From Promethearchaeota archaeon (GTDB lineage: Archaea > Asgardarchaeota > Lokiarchaeia > Sigynarchaeales > SOKP01): a DNA stretch of 22,728 nt. Under the pieces are notes generated by a model. The model saw only the letters and a program-made list of their open reading frames with translations, had not been told where the DNA came from and did not search any database. Both the position numbers and the translations under genes were made by a program. The stretch spans positions 1 through 22,728 of the forward strand of contig JAUXAJ010000043.1 in assembly GCA_030620005.1 (NCBI GenBank). Reading direction: 5' to 3'. Positions 16,134 to 22,728 of the stretch are shown piece by piece (within the stretch, counting starts at the first letter, position 1; the number at the start of each line of letters is the position of its first letter).

Positions 16134-17093
16134 ATGGCGAAAAGACCAGCATTCAGTAAATTGTGCAAAGCTATCGAGGAAGGACATTTCGTCTTCACAG
16201 GCGAGTTGGAACCTAAAAAGATTTTAGATCTTGACGAGATCTTTCATTCTGCAGAAGAAATGAAAAAAACTGGGAAAATCATTGCTGCAAATGTCACGGA
16301 TGGTCCTCAAGGAGACGCTTACATGTCTTCCTTAGCTCCTAGCTACTTGATTCAGGAGAAAGTAGGGATTGAAGCCGTATGGCAGGTCACGGTACGGGAT
16401 CGCAATCGCATTGCGCTTTTTGGGGATGTGATTGCTGGAGCGGTTTTAGGGTTGAAAAACATCCTGACGCTCACGGGCGACCACTCGGCTCTTGGAGATA
16501 ACAAAAAAGCTCGTCCTGCTTACGATATTGACAGCACGCAATTCGCAGAAATGCTTACTATGATGATAGACGAAGGGACCGATTACGAAGGCAATGAAAT
16601 CGAGGGAGGTAAAATAGAGATGAATTTTGGTTGCGTGGCGAATCCAAACGCCCTCCCCCCTTACTTAGAACCGGAAATATTGAAGGTCGGTCGCAAGGTG
16701 GAACGAGGCGTGGATTTCATACAGACGCAAACGGCGTTTGATGTTGATGTTGCCAAGGATTTCCTCAAAGAACTGGAGCAATTCAATATTCCCGTCTTGC
16801 TTGGCCTTTTTCCTCTAAAATCGCACGGCATCGCATGGTATTTCGATAATTATATACCAGGGGTTAGCGTTCCGAAGGATCTCCTTAAAGCATTAAAGAA
16901 AGCGGAAAAGGACAATAAAGGAAACAAGAAAGGAAAATACGCAGCACTCGATAAAATCAATATCGAATTCTTTGAACCGTTCATCAGGGAGATAAAGAAA
17001 ACGACGAAAGCAGCGGGCATTCACTGCATGGCAGTCGAATATGAAAGGTTGCTCAACCCTCTCTTGAAAGATTTCCCAAAATATGTCAAATGA
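16134..17093 (+). CDS. metF: MetF-like 5,10-methylenetetrahydrofolate reductase
   Basis: This 319-residue TIM-barrel flavoprotein reduces methylene-tetrahydrofolate (or methylene-tetrahydropterin) to the methyl form, the last step of the methyl branch of the Wood-Ljungdahl pathway. Visible family features: the N-terminal catalytic-Glu strand FTGELEPKK, NVTDGPQGDAYMS, the strand ILTLTGDHSA (FAD loop), FGCVANPNA, and the late strand FIQTQTAFDVD with a barrel closing at PVLLGLFPLKS. It lacks an NADH-binding domain, as expected if electrons come via MetV and Hdr. An insertion of about 20 Lys-rich residues (DNKGNKKGKYAALD) sits near the C-terminus. The ATG is set by the Shine-Dalgarno site. A T-rich terminator follows. 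The one-carbon carrier actually used cannot be told from sequence. Confidence 0.9.
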   Translation: MAKRPAFSKLCKAIEEGHFVFTGELEPKKILDLDEIFHSAEEMKKTGKIIAANVTDGPQGDAYMSSLAPSYLIQEKVGIEAVWQVTVRDRNRIALFGDVIAGAVLGLKNILTLTGDHSALGDNKKARPAYDIDSTQFAEMLTMMIDEGTDYEGNEIEGGKIEMNFGCVANPNALPPYLEPEILKVGRKVERGVDFIQTQTAFDVDVAKDFLKELEQFNIPVLLGLFPLKSHGIAWYFDNYIPGVSVPKDLLKALKKAEKDNKGNKKGKYAALDKINIEFFEPFIREIKKTTKAAGIHCMAVEYERLLNPLLKDFPKYVK

Positions 17094-17118
17094 ATAAGAA
17101 GAAAGACATGATTTAAAA

Positions 17119-17156
17119 TATTTTTTTTTAAATTTTAATTTAATATTTTTTTTTAT
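17119..17156 (+). terminator. poly-T terminator after metF
   Basis: Two T-runs of about 8-9 each lie 25-60 bp after the metF stop codon, in an otherwise AT-rich leader to the Lrp gene. They are the probable end of the redox-cluster transcript. Confidence 0.5.
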
Positions 17157-17200
17157 AATCAAATAATAAATACATATAATTACGGAAAAAAGAAAAAACA

Positions 17201-17653
17201 ATGAAAAATTTAGATGATAAAGATAAAAGAATTCTTGAGATGCTAATCGAAGATTCAAGAAGACCGTATCGCGAGATTGCCGACGAGGTTGGATTGTCAG
17301 AATCAACCGTGCGAAAAAGGGTCATAAAGCTTCAAAAAGAACGCGTGATAGAAAAATTCACGATTGATTTATCTCTTGAAGATCAAACGGGAATATGCGC
17401 TTTCTTAACAGTCGTTCCAAAACCAGATTCCAATGTGAAGGAAATATTGAGAGAGATGTACGTACTTCCTCAATGTCAAGAAGTATATTCTTTAATAGAA
17501 TGTGGTGTGCTAATAAAAGTATTAGTACCAACTGTTATTGAATTAGACGCGTTGATAGAGTCTTTCAAGGGGCGAACTGATGTTAAGAATGTGGAAAAAG
17601 TGTGTGTTGTTCTGAAAATTATAAAAAAAAAAACTACTTCTACTTTTATATAG
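17201..17653 (+). CDS. Lrp/AsnC family transcriptional regulator, downstream of metF
   Basis: This 150-residue protein has a helix-turn-helix at about 5-58 (DKRILEMLIEDSRRPYREI, then SESTVRKRVIKLQKERVIE) and an AsnC-type C-terminal domain at about 64-140, including YSLIECGVLIKVLV. The C-terminal KKKTTSTFI is a short basic tail. It sits 108 bp after metF, so with the divergent Lrp at 7930-8349 the Hdr-Met cluster is bracketed by two regulators of the same family. The two are only moderately alike, so they may sense different ligands. The ATG at 17201 has no competing upstream start in a better context. Confidence 0.87.
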   Translation: MKNLDDKDKRILEMLIEDSRRPYREIADEVGLSESTVRKRVIKLQKERVIEKFTIDLSLEDQTGICAFLTVVPKPDSNVKEILREMYVLPQCQEVYSLIECGVLIKVLVPTVIELDALIESFKGRTDVKNVEKVCVVLKIIKKKTTSTFI

Positions 17654-17795
17654 TTTTTAATAGTTAAGCTATTTAGCTTAATTTAGTTTAGCGATTTTTA
17701 GTCACTTATAATTCATGATTTCTAAAGTTTGGATTTCTTTCATTTTTAAAGGAATATTAATAAGTTTTAAAAAAATACAAATCTTAAGAGTTAAT

Positions 17796-18195
17796 TCATA
17801 ATCTTAAAATTTCTCTTAAAACTTTGTAAAATTCATAATCACTTGTTTCGATATTGGTTATATACACCTGAAAATCACGAAGTGATGTAATTCCCTTTTT
17901 AACAAATTCTCTAAAAATTTTTGTAGCAATGACATCTATTTGACTTTTTTTAGGAAGCGTGACTTTAGAAAGTAAAAGAGTTAAAGCTTTTCCCGTTAAA
18001 ATCCCTGTTAACTTGGATTAATTGTTCTCTTGCGATTCTAAAATTGGATACATCATTTATTTTCCCAAAAAAAATTTCTACATCAGCATTTTTGATTCGA
18101 TTAGACGGATCCCTTATAAATCCATTGTAAAGCGTTTCTAATATTAGTTTCTTGTAATACTCAACATCCATATTCATATTTAAGACCTCTGACAA
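17796..18195 (-). pseudogene. frameshifted small gene of unknown function
   Basis: Reading from the ATG at 18195, the first part (MDVEYYKKLILETLYNGF, then IKNADVEIFFGKINDVSNF) runs to about residue 65. The next good frame is shifted: it begins right after a TAA and continues SKLTGILTGKALTLLLSK, then IDVIATKIFREFVKKG and FQVYITNIETSDYEFYKVL, to TGA at 17796-17798. The second segment has no usable start codon, which argues for an indel rather than two genes. I do not recognise the family. Without relatives, a sequencing error cannot be told from real decay. Confidence 0.5.
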
Positions 18196-18210
18196 TTTTT
18201 TATTCTATCA

Positions 18211-18420
18211 CTAGGTCCAATTATTCCTATTTTCCTTTTCATTTTTCGCTCTCTTTTTCAAAATTCTTTTTATTTCTAAAATGTATTTTTCTGCTTCTTC
18301 AATTTGCGCGCAACCTGGTGACGTAAAGTTATTACTAATAACTACTAGAGCAATTCTATTTGCTTGAATTCCTCGTCGTAAAAGCAAAAAAATTATATAA
18401 CGGTAACAGAGTTTAGTCAA
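18211..18420 (-). CDS. short open frame, unknown
   Basis: A 69-residue frame with a hydrophobic N-terminal stretch (YIIFLLLRR), then IALVVISNNF, and an Asp/Glu/Lys-rich helix-like end (EEAEKYILEIKRILKKRAK). It lies just upstream of the frameshifted gene on the same strand and may be either a small protein or a fragment of a broken gene. No homology is recognised, and coding status is uncertain. Confidence 0.3.
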   Translation of the reverse strand: MTKLCYRYIIFLLLRRGIQANRIALVVISNNFTSPGCAQIEEAEKYILEIKRILKKRAKNEKENRNNWT

Positions 18421-18573
18421 TGTTTAAAGTTTAAATTTTAAAAAATGAATTTTGTTAATATTTGAAATCCAATAACTATTTCGTAAGAATAAAAGCGTGA
18501 ATCTTGTAGATCTCGTCAAAATGCATATGAAAATTTCCACCATAATTAAAATAGCCAAATTGTCAGAGTAAAG

Positions 18574-19200
18574 CTAAAAGTCATCTTTTTTCTCGACTTT
18601 ACTTGTTTCTTTCCGCCCCCATTCTTTAAATTGCTTATCTAGCGCTTCAATAAAGGCCGAAACAGTTTCCTTATTTATGTTTAAATAATCTCCCTCAATA
18701 ATAAACCCAAATTCTTCCGCCCATTCGAATATTTTATCGTTAAACAATTTTTTATTCATGTTCAAGGAGTCTTGCATACGGTCTAAATTTATTCGCGTGG
18801 ACACTTTCAACATCCTTTTAATTTTCGTTAATTGTTCTTCGCCGAGTTCTTTTTCACTTAAAGGGTTTAATTTATCCGATAGAACAGAGAAAAGCTTATC
18901 CCTTGATTTCCATCGATACCTATCATTAAAAGTGTCTAATGCTAATTTATAGTTTCTATCGTTAGCACAATAAATAATCAAATAAAATTTCTTGTGTTTA
19001 TCGAGTCTATTAATATCATTATATTTAACTGAAAAATCTCCAATGGATATTTTTTCATCATCAACCATAATGTTTCCATAACTTAATGCGCTTGATTTCA
19101 AAGTACTCTTTGACCTTGCCCCTATCCGGGGTTTGTAATCAGCTGAAAATAAATACCACTTTTTCCTTTCCCATTTTTCTATTTTGTTGTTTTCTGACAT
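18574..19200 (-). CDS. PH-like plus winged-helix (PCI-like) domain protein, Asgard-type
   Basis: This 208-residue protein appears to have two parts. Residues about 12-110 have alternating strands (WYLFSADYKPRIG, KISIGDFSVKYNDI, FYLIIYCANDRNYKLALDT) and a final helix RDKLFSVLSDKL, consistent with a PH/GRAM-like fold. Residues about 128-195 (RINLDRMQDSLNM, then FNDKIFEWAEEFGF, IEGDYLNIN, FIEALDKQF) look like a winged helix of the PCI kind. The tail is charged. Similar two-part proteins are, from memory, common in Lokiarchaeia, but I cannot confirm this here. No catalytic residues are seen, so a scaffold or membrane/protein-binding role is likely. It is a single gene with no clear partner. Confidence 0.5.
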   Translation of the reverse strand: MSENNKIEKWERKKWYLFSADYKPRIGARSKSTLKSSALSYGNIMVDDEKISIGDFSVKYNDINRLDKHKKFYLIIYCANDRNYKLALDTFNDRYRWKSRDKLFSVLSDKLNPLSEKELGEEQLTKIKRMLKVSTRINLDRMQDSLNMNKKLFNDKIFEWAEEFGFIIEGDYLNINKETVSAFIEALDKQFKEWGRKETSKVEKKDDF

Positions 19201-19362
19201 TATATTCGCTCCATGAAAAAAAAGTAATAATGATTAATTTTTAATTATATCATAATAATATTTAAGCTTTATACTAGAAAACGTTTCACCTTTTGGATGA
19301 AAATTTTTCCCCCAACCACTCAAGATCAAAGGCACTACTAATCTATTGTAAAGAATAAATGT

Positions 19363-19416
19363 AAGCCATTTGGCATATGACAACATTACAAGCCATTTGG
19401 CATATGACAACATTAC
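19363..19416. repeat. perfect 27-bp tandem duplication
   Basis: Two identical copies of a 27-bp unit (beginning AAGCCATTTGGCATATGACA and ending ACATTAC) lie head to tail at 19363-19389 and 19390-19416. A partial third copy (AA) follows. Only two copies and no spacer pattern, so it is not a CRISPR. It lies at the broken edge of a methyltransferase remnant. Confidence 0.75.
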
Positions 19417-19434
19417 AACAACAAATCCTTTTTA

Positions 19435-19707
19435 TTGATTCGTGTGCTAAAAATAAAGGGTCTTTTTATTTTTTCTGACCTTATGTATTCAAAGAGAATT
19501 GCGACAATCGGTAACTTCGCATCTTCTATTAGCATTTTTAAGCGCATCGTGCAAAAATACGGTGTTTATACAATTGATGATATAACAAAATTTTTAAAAA
19601 GAGATAAATTTGAAATTATTTATAGAGAAAGCCCTAAAAGAGGGGTATTCTCGGGATGTCATAATATAATTTTTCAGAAAAATATAAGTGAAGATATAAA
19701 AAAATAG
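19435..19707 (+). pseudogene. C-terminal remnant of a SAM-dependent methyltransferase
   Basis: The 90 residues begin RVLKIKGLFIFSDLMYSK, a good match to the strand-4 region of class I methyltransferases (a VLKPGG-like turn followed by FIFSD). They continue through a helical stretch to a final strand pair (FEIIYRES, then GCHNIIFQKN) typical of their C-termini. The SAM-binding GxGxG region and the N-terminal half are missing, the frame begins only at a TTG, and a stop lies 30 bp upstream at 19405-19407 inside the tandem repeat. It is therefore a 5'-truncated remnant, probably cut by whatever event made the repeat. Confidence 0.6.
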
Positions 19708-19788
19708 AATTATTTTTAAACTCTTAAAAATTATTTTGTTTTCTTATTTTTTCATGAATTCTATTCTATTACAAAAGAACAAGGGTTA

Positions 19789-20250
19789 TTATTTTTTTAA
19801 GTTTAAACTTAATTCTAGGAGATATTCTTCAGGTGTGAAAATCATTATCTTATTTACCCATTTAAAATGTTTTTTATTATATGTAATTAAAGGGGTATTT
19901 ATTTTTTCACATTCAGTTCCTATTAAAAAGTCTCTAAAATGTTTTTTAAAAGGAAGTTGATTTTTATTTGCGAAAGCATTATGAATTACTTTTGAAATTA
20001 TTGAGTTATCCCATTGTAAGAAAATCCCATCAAATTTTTTAATATCTTCAATATATTCATTCCAAGAAATTCCTCGCACGATATAATAGTATCCCACCTC
20101 TAATTGCACAATTGTAGGCATAAAAACTTGAAATTTTAATTTATTTAAGGTCAAATAATTAATAAAATCATTATTTCTGAATATATTTGAATCGAGAGCT
20201 AAGTTAAACTTTGTTTTATTTAATTTTTTAACTCGTTCTTCAGAATTCAT
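19789..20250 (-). CDS. PIN-domain toxin (VapC-like)
   Basis: This putative metal-dependent RNase is the toxin of a type II toxin-antitoxin pair. In the 153-residue form the PIN acidic residues are D20 (LALDSNIF), E51 (PTIVQLEVG) and D108 (FRDFLIG). The fourth position is less clear (ITYNKKHF, where many PIN proteins have an Asp or Asn before the helix). The best start is the ATG at 20248-20250, which overlaps the antitoxin TGA as ATGA, the classic coupled layout. A longer frame from 20271 would add seven residues and overlap the antitoxin by 25 bp. The target RNA is unknown. Confidence 0.75.
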   Translation of the reverse strand: MNSEERVKKLNKTKFNLALDSNIFRNNDFINYLTLNKLKFQVFMPTIVQLEVGYYYIVRGISWNEYIEDIKKFDGIFLQWDNSIISKVIHNAFANKNQLPFKKHFRDFLIGTECEKINTPLITYNKKHFKWVNKIMIFTPEEYLLELSLNLKK

Positions 20251-20582
20251 TCTTCCAACCCTGTATTCCAATTATTTAAAAGTATTTCATCAATAGTCTC
20301 GGGTCCAGCAGTTAATTTTTGTTGAATAGATTTTCTTTTAGGATCAATTTTCCAAATAATATCTGTTGCTTCCTTTAATAATTTCGTGATATCTGATTTT
20401 ATCGAATTTTTTTGCTTTAAATCACTTTTAACGGAGAGAGTTTTTTCTTGAAGGATCTCTTTTTCGAATAAAGCTAAAGCACGTTTAATTACTTCGCTTT
20501 GAGTAATATCTAACCAAGCGGATAACTTTTTTAATCTTTTTCGTAGCTTTTCATCAATTGCTACAGTAGTTCTAGTCGTCAT
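20247..20582 (-). CDS. ribbon-helix-helix antitoxin partner of the PIN toxin
   Basis: This 111-residue protein begins with a ribbon-helix-helix DNA-binding domain: strand TTVAIDE, helix KLRKRLKKLSAWL, turn, and helix SEVIKRALALFEKEI at about residues 3-45. The remaining 60 or so residues are Lys/Asp-rich and carry a second segment (IIWKIDPKRKSIQQKL, then ETIDEILLNNW) likely to bind and neutralise the toxin. It is transcribed first, as usual for antitoxins, and is expected to repress its own promoter. A candidate TATA-like element lies just upstream (see 20600-20625). Confidence 0.75.
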   Translation of the reverse strand: MTTRTTVAIDEKLRKRLKKLSAWLDITQSEVIKRALALFEKEILQEKTLSVKSDLKQKNSIKSDITKLLKEATDIIWKIDPKRKSIQQKLTAGPETIDEILLNNWNTGLEE

Positions 20583-20599
20583 ATAAATATAGAAGTAAT

Positions 20600-20625
20600 A
20601 AAAATATATAAATATGCTTATATGA
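20600..20625 (-). promoter_or_regulatory. candidate promoter/operator of the toxin-antitoxin pair
   Basis: A TATA-like run (AAATATATAAATATG on the + strand) lies about 20-40 bp upstream of the antitoxin ATG, with an imperfect palindrome (ATATAAATATGCTTATAT) that a ribbon-helix-helix dimer could bind. The region is so AT-rich that the call is weak. Confidence 0.3.
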
Positions 20626-20828
20626 TAAAATGGAATTATCCAACCTTAGAAGTAATCAAACCAATTATCTTAATCTTATTGGATACTCATAATATAATAT
20701 TACGAAATTAAATCGGCGTCGCAAGGAAGTCGTTTTTAATAAAAAATTTCTTTTTTAAAGTTTAAGATAAGGTATCTCAAATTTCCAAATAGTATCAGAA
20801 ATATTTTTCACCCGAGTTATTCATAAAT

Positions 20829-21641
20829 TTAAACGAAATATTTACTTACTTTGCTCTCTAATATTTCAGGTGTGTTCTCGCGTTTTACAATAACCTCGTA
20901 TGCTGGAGTCATGTCGTTAGTTTTGAGAGCGTTATCAGGACAAAAGGCCACGCATCTCAGGCATCGAATGCACTTATCACCATCTGCATTCCCTGAATTT
21001 GGATCCATTGCGTTATTTGGACATTCTGTCCCACATTTTAAACACATGCTACACTCTCGACCCTCGCGAGAAGGGGGTTTAACAGCTCTTTTTGGCACTT
21101 TATCCAATCTATCTAATTTTTTTTCGGTTATTGCGGGTTCTTCGAACTCTACTGCTTGAACGACTGGACTTTTGAATTTTTCCCATGTCTTTAACGCGTA
21201 GTCTCTTGCTATTGAAAAATCTTTTTCATTGGGACGATTCTCCATGAGTTTCCAACCAGCAATGTTGTATGTGTGTTTCGCAAGAAATTCTGCCGTTGAA
21301 ACAAGCTGAAAATTTTGGCCTTCTAACCTTTTCTTAATATCGTGGTGTGCAACTCCAGTAGTGACTCCTCCGTACGTAAAGAAAACCGAACATCTCTTTC
21401 CACTTCCGTCTAAAGTTTGAATCCAATCTCTAATTATCTCGGGTGCTCTATGAATGTAGATTGGGAAACCAAAAAATACTGAATCATGATTGAGAAAGTT
21501 AATATTATTCTGTCTGTCCGAATAACTGGTTATATCGTATTCCTCAACGCGTGCCTCTAATTCTGTTAACACGTCTTTTATGATACTTGCAATTTTTGCC
21601 GTGCTACCTGTAGGAGAAAAATATATTAAAGCTACTCTCAT
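20829..21641 (-). CDS. flavodoxin-ferredoxin fusion (EFR1-like electron carrier)
   Basis: This 270-residue protein has an FMN-binding flavodoxin domain followed by two [4Fe-4S] clusters. It begins MRVALIYFSPTGSTAKIA, the usual FMN phosphate loop at about 9-16. FFGFPIYIHRAPE and FFTYGG are typical flavodoxin strands. The ferredoxin part is at 197-234: C197/200/203/207 in CSMCLKCGTECP and C224/227/230/234 in CIRCLRCVAFCP. An alternative upstream start at 21707 adds 22 residues (FFCNACFLYF) that do not fit the fold, so I chose 21641. It is probably a cytoplasmic electron shuttle for ferredoxin-linked enzymes such as Hdr-type complexes, although it lies 3.7 kb from the Hdr/Met cluster. Confidence 0.85.
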   Translation of the reverse strand: MRVALIYFSPTGSTAKIASIIKDVLTELEARVEEYDITSYSDRQNNINFLNHDSVFFGFPIYIHRAPEIIRDWIQTLDGSGKRCSVFFTYGGVTTGVAHHDIKKRLEGQNFQLVSTAEFLAKHTYNIAGWKLMENRPNEKDFSIARDYALKTWEKFKSPVVQAVEFEEPAITEKKLDRLDKVPKRAVKPPSREGRECSMCLKCGTECPNNAMDPNSGNADGDKCIRCLRCVAFCPDNALKTNDMTPAYEVIVKRENTPEILESKVSKYFV

Positions 21642-22154
21642 GAAATAGAGAAAGCACGCGTTACAAAAAAAAATTGGGTTATTCATAGTTGAAGAAAAAT
21701 TGGACAAATCTGGACAGTTATTAAATGTAAATAGTATTCTGATATTCTTTATTCGTGATATTTACATGAAACTTTCGTGAATTTTAAAATTTCTTTAAAA
21801 AATGAAAATTCTTACGATAAAAGAAAACACTAAAAAACGGTAAAAAAAGAGAAGCCGGAATTTATCTCGTGCTAAATCTCTGCAAGAAGCTTTTGTACTC
21901 GCTTTTAATGAAATTTTTTCTTTGTCTCATGATTTCCAAGATATGGTTTTTTGTTTTTTTTACTAAAAATAGAGATATGAAGTTGAGAGAAGAATGTATG
22001 AACGCTTCAATATTAAAAATTTAGAATAGATTTAAATAAGAAAGTGCTCCTATTCTTTTATTAGTAAATTATAAAATTTTCAAGTAGTTTTTAAAATTAA
22101 AATCAAAAATAAAATAAGTACATTAGGTGTTAAATGGAAAAGGAATTATAAAAG
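21642..22154. other. 513-bp region without a clear gene
   Basis: No supported gene. One short frame (about 21844-21966, reading SRAKSLQEAFVLAFNEIF) looks protein-like but has no start codon and may be a gene scrap. The rest is AT-rich. Confidence 0.3.
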
Positions 22155-22440
22155 TAAGCAGTGGCAAGATTGATTTCCAATCGTTGGGAAAAAGTAGATA
22201 CGAATCGTATCTAAACACGACCGTAGATTAGCTCAAGCTCGTTCTTACCCGCCTTTTTGAGAAAAAAAGTATGCCCGAAACCGTCTTGTGGCGGGAGTAG
22301 GCTTGTGGTTTGAGGATATGCGTGCTTGTTTAGCTAAATGCAACAACATTGGCGCCCTCCACGTGAGGCGTCAGGATAGATCCGTTACTATCACCATCTG
22401 GCGTTTTAGACCTTTGTCTAGGAATGTCCAGATTTTAAAG
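22155..22440. ncRNA. candidate structured non-coding RNA, family unrecognised
   Basis: A GC-richer island in AT-rich flanks with many short perfect stems: GATTG/CAATC (22168-22172 with 22178-22182), TAGATACG/CGTATCTA with an AAT loop (22195-22202 with 22206-22213), and a long-range helix TTAGCT plus AAGC (22228-22238) pairing with GCTT plus AGCTAA (22324-22337). That helix encloses CCCGCC/GGCGGG (22248-22253 with 22290-22295). Further on are GGCGCC/GGCGTC (22351-22372, one G-U pair), GATAG/CTATC (22375-22392), and ATCTGG/CCAGAT (22396-22433) enclosing TAGAC/GTCTA (22407-22420). No open frame covers it. I see no RNase P, SRP or tRNA consensus. The strand cannot be set from perfect stems alone; the G-U pair favours +. 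Confidence 0.5.
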
Positions 22441-22500
22441 AACGGTTTGTAATAAAATAGTTTAAAAAATTCCTTGCCTTCTACTCAAGCCGGCTAATAG

Positions 22501-22728
22501 TTAACTTATAAACAAGATTTTTCCGTTTTCCTCAATTCTTTCTACTTGACCAAGATTTTCTAAATATATTAGATGACCTAAACCCTCAGTAATAGCCAAA
22601 AACATGTTAATGTCGTCTAAATCGTCTCCAAAATGGGCGAGAACAATATCATACGGAGTCATCGGGTTTCCGTTAATCAAGTCTGATATTTCTTCCAGCC
22701 TCAGCTCGTGATGCTTTTTTATTTCTTC
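22501..22728 (-). CDS. C-terminal part of an MBL-fold (LACTB2-like) hydrolase (partial)
   Basis: The reverse strand is open from the window edge to TAA at 22501-22503 and gives 75 residues. The pattern HHELRLEEISDLING, TPYDIVLAHFG, AITEGLGHLIYLENLGQV, then ERIEENGKI fits the small winged-helix tail of LACTB2-type metallo-beta-lactamase-fold proteins. In those relatives a helix pair is followed by a Thr-x-x-Asp/Glu-Ile turn and a final HLxxLxxxGxV strand. The catalytic HxHxDH part lies outside the window. The assignment is by pattern only. The 5' end is missing, and the gene lies 60 bp from the structured-RNA segment. Confidence 0.6.
   Translation of the reverse strand, partial: EEIKKHHELRLEEISDLINGNPMTPYDIVLAHFGDDLDDINMFLAITEGLGHLIYLENLGQVERIEENGKILFIS

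Noticed and set aside
19363..19416. CRISPR array
   Set aside because: There are only two head-to-tail copies with no spacers and no cas genes nearby.
19736..19960. 74-residue + strand frame
   Set aside because: It lies opposite the PIN toxin and has no independent support.
22155..22440. RNase P RNA, SRP RNA or tRNA identity for the structured segment
   Set aside because: The conserved core sequences of these RNAs are not visible by eye, so only a generic ncRNA call is made.

Overview
The window looks like part of an AT-rich archaeal chromosome, most likely from an Asgard archaeon (Promethearchaeota, Lokiarchaeia-like). Direct support: a group II chaperonin subunit, three Lrp/AsnC-type regulators, archaeal-style T-run terminators, a GTP-dependent PEP carboxykinase, a Ras/MglA-type small GTPase next to a vWA-plus-RING-like zinc-finger protein, and a PH-like plus winged-helix protein. 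The lineage is inferred; there is no rRNA or other marker gene here.

Layout. 1-5.75 kb (+ strand): the tail of an unknown gene, an Lrp/AsnC regulator, a divergent thermosome subunit, a creatininase-family amidohydrolase, and pckG. pckG is interrupted by one in-frame TGA at a position where relatives have Trp; the rest of the protein continues in the same frame. 5.8-8.35 kb (- strand): a vWA/RING-like protein with a C-terminal 26-residue duplication, a small GTPase with a C-terminal winged-helix-like tail, and a second Lrp/AsnC regulator. 8.35-8.95 kb: a 600-bp divergent intergenic region with inverted and direct repeats. 8.95-17.1 kb (+): a redox and one-carbon cluster made of an HdrA-HdrA-MvhD fusion, an HdrC/HdrB-like protein with an NfnB/GltD-like flavoprotein nested inside its CCG region (also cut by an in-frame TGA), metV and metF. 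A third Lrp/AsnC gene follows at 17.2 kb.

The redox cluster most plausibly encodes a flavin-based, possibly electron-bifurcating, heterodisulfide-reductase-like module. It would deliver electrons to, or take them from, a bacterial-type methylenetetrahydrofolate reductase (MetF with its iron-sulfur partner MetV) in the methyl branch of the Wood-Ljungdahl pathway. Codon usage changes inside the hdrA fusion, near the junction of its two HdrA modules, and returns to the flanking style at metV. The middle segment (about 10.15-15.2 kb) may therefore have a different origin, or be an assembly join.

17.7-20.6 kb is an accessory, partly decayed stretch. It holds a frameshifted small gene, a PH-like/winged-helix protein, a 27-bp tandem duplication beside a methyltransferase remnant with no N-terminus, and a ribbon-helix-helix/PIN toxin-antitoxin pair joined by an ATGA overlap. 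20.8-22.7 kb holds a flavodoxin-ferredoxin (EFR1-like) protein, a roughly 290-nt GC-richer segment with many nested stems that is probably a stable non-coding RNA of unrecognised family, and the C-terminal end of an MBL-fold hydrolase running off the window. No tRNA, rRNA, CRISPR array or intact insertion sequence was recognised.
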